From positions 33,172-97,171 of the forward strand of contig JAEVZS010000012.1 of the NCBI GenBank assembly GCA_023392125.1: a stretch of DNA of 64,000 bases. Reading direction: 5' to 3'. The notes under the pieces were generated by a model that was not told the origin of the DNA, did not search any database, and saw only the letters and a list, made by a program, of their open reading frames with translations. Both the position numbers and the translations under genes were made by a program. The stretch is from Bacteroidota bacterium. Lineage in GTDB: Bacteria > Bacteroidota > Bacteroidia > Cytophagales > Cytophagaceae. How positions within the stretch are numbered: the first letter of the stretch is position 1; every line of letters starts with the position of its first letter. This document shows, in pieces, positions 60,942-64,000 of the stretch.

Positions 60942-62516
60942 TTAGCCGTGTTTTATTTTTTCTTCTTCCAGATCGATCTGACGAAGATATCTTCTGATAA
61001 TTTCCTCATCGATACGCCGCTGCTTTTTGTTGTGCAGCAGCAATTCCCGCTGCCTGTCAAGAACGTCTCTGTAGATCGATTTAATATTTTCGAGATCAAT
61101 AGCTTTTTCGTCCGATTCCAGCTGATTTCGCCACCGGCTGACCAGCTTTTGCAAATGCACATTGTCTTCCAGCTCTGTGCTGTACTGTTTTTCCACATAG
61201 CGCAGCGATTCTCTGGCCAGCTCTTCACGTAGTATTTTATCCGCTTCTTCTTCCGGCATATGATCGTTGAAATCAGGCAGCTTTACTTTTCTGATAATAA
61301 CCGGAAGTGTCAGTCCCTGCAAAACCAGTGTGATCAGAATCACTGTAAAGGTAATGAACAGGATCAGGTTGCGATGAGGAAAATCTGCTCCGCCGGCAAG
61401 TGTGACCGGTACAGACAATGCTGCGGCCAGCGAGACCACACCACGCATACCTGACCAGCCGATTATAAGCGAAGCTTTCATACCCGGATCCTCATCCGCC
61501 ACGGTAATAAAATGGCTTGCTATCTTTGTCACAAATACCGCTCCGTAGGCAGCAAGCAGCCTGCCCAGAATTAAAACCAGCGTAATTAACAAGCCATAGC
61601 CCATTGCCTGATACAAGCCAATGCCTTCCTTTTTCAGCCCCGAAACGATTTCGGGCATGTCCAGCCCGATCATCATAAATACCAGCCCATTGAGCAGGAA
61701 TACAAAGCTCTGCCAGAAACTATGACCGCTCAGCCGCGAGGAGCTGCTCAGGAAACGATGTCTGTGATAAGATAAAAAAAGTCCGCCGCCAACCACTGCC
61801 AGCACACCGGAAGCACTCAACTGCTCCGCTATGATATACATGACAAATGGCGTGACCAGCGTAAGGATGATATCTATATTGACATCGGTCGGAAGCCATT
61901 TGTGCGCTTTCAGGAAAAGGAGTCCGACCAGAAGCCCGATACCGACACCTCCGATCACCATCCAGACAAAGCTCAATGCCGCCTGATACCATACAAATTG
62001 CCCGGTGGCAACAGCAATCAGCGCAAAACGGAAAATAATAAGGGAAGAAGCATCATTGAGCAGACTTTCACCCTCCAAGATGGAGGATATTCTTTTAGGC
62101 ACCTGTACAAATTTTAAGATAGCGCCTGCGCTTACCGCATCGGGTGGCGAAACAATTCCTCCCAGCAAAAAGCCCAGGACCAGTGAAAATCCGGGTATAA
62201 ACCAGTTCGCTATCAGGGCAACCGATACGGCTGTCAGAAAAACCACGACAAAGGCAAAGCTCCCTATGATCCTCCTCCAGTGCCAGAACTCTTTCCATGA
62301 ACCGGACCAGGCAGCTTCATACAGCAACGGAGGAAGGAATAGGACAAAAATCAGCTCGGGATCTATTTTCAAAGCAGGAATACCGGGAATAAAGCTGGTC
62401 AGCAGTCCTGCCAGCACCAGCAATACAGGATGTGCCACCCTGATTTTGCTGCCCAGCATGATCAGCAGCACGATAAGAATAACCAGCCCCAGATAAAAGG
62501 GAAAATGTTCCAGCAT
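60942..62516 (-). CDS. CPA1 family Na+/H+ antiporter
   Basis: A 524-residue antiporter with about 12 membrane helices and a C-terminal cytoplasmic coiled-coil region (about 430-524). Signatures: FLPPLLYEAAW, GGIVSPPDAVSA and EGESLLNDASSL with the ion-binding Asp, and WSGMRGVVSLAAALS. The open frame extends to 62594, but ATG at 62516 removes a charged, unmatched extension. The MBL-fold gene follows directly, so the two may be expressed together. It probably exchanges Na+ or K+ for H+. Confidence 0.94.
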   Translation of the reverse strand: MLEHFPFYLGLVILIVLLIMLGSKIRVAHPVLLVLAGLLTSFIPGIPALKIDPELIFVLFLPPLLYEAAWSGSWKEFWHWRRIIGSFAFVVVFLTAVSVALIANWFIPGFSLVLGFLLGGIVSPPDAVSAGAILKFVQVPKRISSILEGESLLNDASSLIIFRFALIAVATGQFVWYQAALSFVWMVIGGVGIGLLVGLLFLKAHKWLPTDVNIDIILTLVTPFVMYIIAEQLSASGVLAVVGGGLFLSYHRHRFLSSSSRLSGHSFWQSFVFLLNGLVFMMIGLDMPEIVSGLKKEGIGLYQAMGYGLLITLVLILGRLLAAYGAVFVTKIASHFITVADEDPGMKASLIIGWSGMRGVVSLAAALSVPVTLAGGADFPHRNLILFITFTVILITLVLQGLTLPVIIRKVKLPDFNDHMPEEEADKILREELARESLRYVEKQYSTELEDNVHLQKLVSRWRNQLESDEKAIDLENIKSIYRDVLDRQRELLLHNKKQRRIDEEIIRRYLRQIDLEEEKIKHG

Positions 62517-62691
62517 CGAATCGAATGATTTTCTTTGCTGTAAAACATTACTACACACATTAAGTTTGCCGTATGCTCTTCTGTCTTGCAGCAATACACT
62601 CCCTTCCGCAGCCCAACTTCCTGTTGATAATAAAATCGCTCATCAGTCATTTCCTTTTTGTAGCTTAGCCGGACCAGAAATCTCTGCCCCC

Positions 62692-63267
62692 ATGAAAAAA
62701 GCCTATACCGCCGACCAGCGTTTCGACAAAATGAACTTTGCCCGGGACCCTCTTCCGCCGGGAGAATACGATAACTGCGAATTTTTACATTGTGATTTCA
62801 GTCAGTGCAATCTTTCCGGCTTTATATTCACCGACTGCCTGTTTCATGAATGCAACCTGAGCCTGGCCCGGCTCGACAATACGTCATTGCGCGATGCCCG
62901 CTTCAAAGACTGCAAGCTTATGGGGCTCCGCTGGGACAACTGCAATCCCTTCGGACTTTCCTTTTCATTTGAGCAGTGCCTGCTGGACCATTCCTCTTTT
63001 TTTCAGGTCAAGGCACGCAAAACCCGCTTCAAAAGCTGCCGGTTGCGGGAATGTGATTTTGTCGAATGCGACCTCACCCAGTCTGTCTTTGACAACTGTG
63101 ATCTGCTGGGCGCTGTCTTTGAGCGCACACTGCTGGAAAAGACCGATTTTCGCACCGCATTCAACTATACCATACATCCGGAGTCAAACAAGATCAAAAA
63201 AGCCCGGTTTTCGCTACAGGGTATACCCGGACTGCTGGCACGATACGATATTGATATCTCACTTTGA
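62692..63267 (+). CDS. Pentapeptide-repeat protein (Qnr/McbG-like fold)
   Basis: A 191-residue protein made almost wholly of A/C-(D/N)-(L/F)-x-x repeats: YDNCEFLHCDFSQCNLSGF, CNLSLARLDNTSLRDARF, LRECDFVECDLTQSVFDN and LGAVFERTLLEKTDF. These form a right-handed quadrilateral beta-helix. Length and repeat layout resemble the Qnr-like group that protects gyrase, but the loops cannot be assigned by eye, so resistance is not claimed. The ATG at 62692 is chosen; the frame extends farther upstream into the divergent promoter. Confidence 0.88.
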   Translation: MKKAYTADQRFDKMNFARDPLPPGEYDNCEFLHCDFSQCNLSGFIFTDCLFHECNLSLARLDNTSLRDARFKDCKLMGLRWDNCNPFGLSFSFEQCLLDHSSFFQVKARKTRFKSCRLRECDFVECDLTQSVFDNCDLLGAVFERTLLEKTDFRTAFNYTIHPESNKIKKARFSLQGIPGLLARYDIDISL

Positions 63268-63294
63268 ACCAGTCATCAGGAAAATACAAACCTT

Positions 63295-63717
63295 ATGAAA
63301 GCAAAGACGCATACCACCAATTACTACAATACCTTTATCGAAGTGTCGGAAGACTGCAAGGCCATGCAGGGACAGCAGCCCGTTTCCAAAGGAGACAGCA
63401 AAAGCATAGCGGAACGCCAGTACGAGCTCATAAGCCGGCATCCGTATCGCTATACTTCCGACGACGTGCTGTTTCAGGTGTATGCCGACCGGAATGACCT
63501 GACCACCGGCGAATACGAAGAAGCACGCCGGACATTTTTCTCCAAAGGGCAGGCCTGCCTCAGAGCCTCTCCCCTGCCCAAGCAGTACGGCTTTGGTATC
63601 CACTTCGATCAGGCGGGCAAAATGGCTCTTTATGGCCGTGAAACGGATGAATACCGGAAGCTGCTCGAAGATCCGGATATCAAAAAAGTCAAAGCGATGC
63701 GCAGCTCCCGAAAATAA
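63295..63717 (+). CDS. Small conserved protein (DUF6157-like)
   Basis: A 140-residue soluble protein beginning KTHTTNYYNTFIEVSEDCKA, with AERQYELISRHPYRYTSDDVLF, FFSKGQACLRASPLPKQYGFGIHFD and KMALYGRETDEYRKL. This resembles the DUF6157 family. No function is known. It follows the pentapeptide-repeat gene by 27 nt and is likely in the same operon. Confidence 0.72.
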   Translation: MKAKTHTTNYYNTFIEVSEDCKAMQGQQPVSKGDSKSIAERQYELISRHPYRYTSDDVLFQVYADRNDLTTGEYEEARRTFFSKGQACLRASPLPKQYGFGIHFDQAGKMALYGRETDEYRKLLEDPDIKKVKAMRSSRK

Positions 63718-63873
63718 TTCTAAAAAACACTACTATAATCCAGTCAATTAGCCAAAACTGCGCTATGACAGAAAATATTTTCCGTAAAACCATTTGCACC
63801 TGACTTCAAAAACGCTACCTTTGCAGCGCAAAAAGGGAAAAAGATACACCATCGCTTCCCGAGTGCAAAACCC

Positions 63874-63945
63874 GGCCCGTTCGTCTAGGGGTTAGGACGC
63901 CAGATTTTCATTCTGGAAACAGGGGTTCGATTCCCCTACGGGCTA
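63874..63945 (+). tRNA. tRNA-Glu (UUC)
   Basis: A complete cloverleaf: acceptor GGCCCGT pairs with ACGGGCT (G1-U72 wobble), a D-arm with GGGGTTAGGAC, anticodon stem CCAGA/TCTGG around loop TTTTCAT with anticodon TTC, and T-arm with AGGGGTTCGATTCCCCT. CCA is not encoded. Discriminator base is A. Confidence 0.97.
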
Positions 63946-63948
63946 CTA

Positions 63949-63991
63949 AACCGGACAAATCAGATAAACCATTTGATTGTTCGGTTTTTTT
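63949..63991 (+). terminator. Terminator after tRNA-Glu
   Basis: ACCGGACAAATCA pairs with TTTGATTGTTCGGT (one mismatch and one bulge) and runs into a seven-T tract. Confidence 0.85.
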
Positions 63992-64000
63992 GTTTCGTAT

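Noticed and set aside
1..64000. CRISPR array, IS element, prophage or rRNA
   Set aside because: No regularly spaced short repeats, no transposase, integrase or phage structural genes and no rRNA sequence were seen.

Overview
The window reads as a chromosomal piece of a Bacteroidota bacterium (Cytophagia/Chitinophagia-like). The signs are a Sec-type, lipoprotein-like clade II NosZ, TonB-dependent receptors with N-terminal carboxypeptidase-regulatory-like domains, a glycoside hydrolase with a type IX secretion (T9SS) C-terminal sorting domain, Bacteroidota-style YD/RHS proteins, many LxxC lipoproteins, weak Shine-Dalgarno sites and some TAnnTTTG-type -7 elements. All statements come from reading the sequence; no database search was run.

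1-3.5 kb: the 3' end of a B12-dependent ribonucleotide reductase (nrdJ), bioB and a long nitronate-monooxygenase-like flavoprotein, in a tight + strand run ended by an intrinsic terminator. 3.7-8.6 kb (- strand): a small Cys-containing membrane protein, a TonB receptor, an Asp-box (BNR) protein with a CxCC motif and heme A synthase, which I interpret as a metal/heme supply operon. 8.8-12.6 kb (+): a nitrosative-stress operon (RIC di-iron repair protein, DUF1858/DUF2249 protein, heme-copper-oxidase-like membrane protein, MIP18-type Fe-S protein, Rrf2 regulator with three Cys). 12.7-19.1 kb (-): the nitrous oxide reduction operon cytochrome c - nosZ - membrane/NosL fusion - nosD - nosF - nosY. 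19.4-24.2 kb: a DGC zinc-binding protein plus a second oxidase-like membrane protein, a fatty-acid-hydroxylase/GNAT fusion and two Crp/Fnr regulators. Four TGAT-N4-(A/G)TCA boxes lie at the promoters of these units, one of them upstream of the FNR-like gene itself, so this block looks like one anaerobic / N-oxide regulon.

24.3-37.3 kb is ordinary accessory and core content: a TonB receptor, a GH53 galactanase, DUF1801 and alpha/beta hydrolase, a two-component system, a BamA-like outer-membrane protein, a lipoprotein, an HxlR regulator beside a truncated DoxX-like gene, an AraC regulator and a DinB protein.

37.3-49.9 kb is the most unusual region: two very large secreted YD/RHS-type proteins with a small secreted protein between them, one RHS protein ending in an HEYGH zincin-like domain, followed by three tandem paralogous lipoproteins and two further lipoproteins. 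The whole is punctuated by three direct copies of a dispersed repeat. I propose it as a candidate RHS effector / lipoprotein cassette system.

50.0-64.0 kb: a DUF2339-DUF3999 membrane pair, YggS, PhzF, DinB, GNAT, a membrane-anchored SF2 helicase, an MBL-fold hydrolase, a CPA1 antiporter, a pentapeptide-repeat protein, a small conserved protein and tRNA-Glu. Convergent gene junctions repeatedly carry perfect hairpins without U-tracts.
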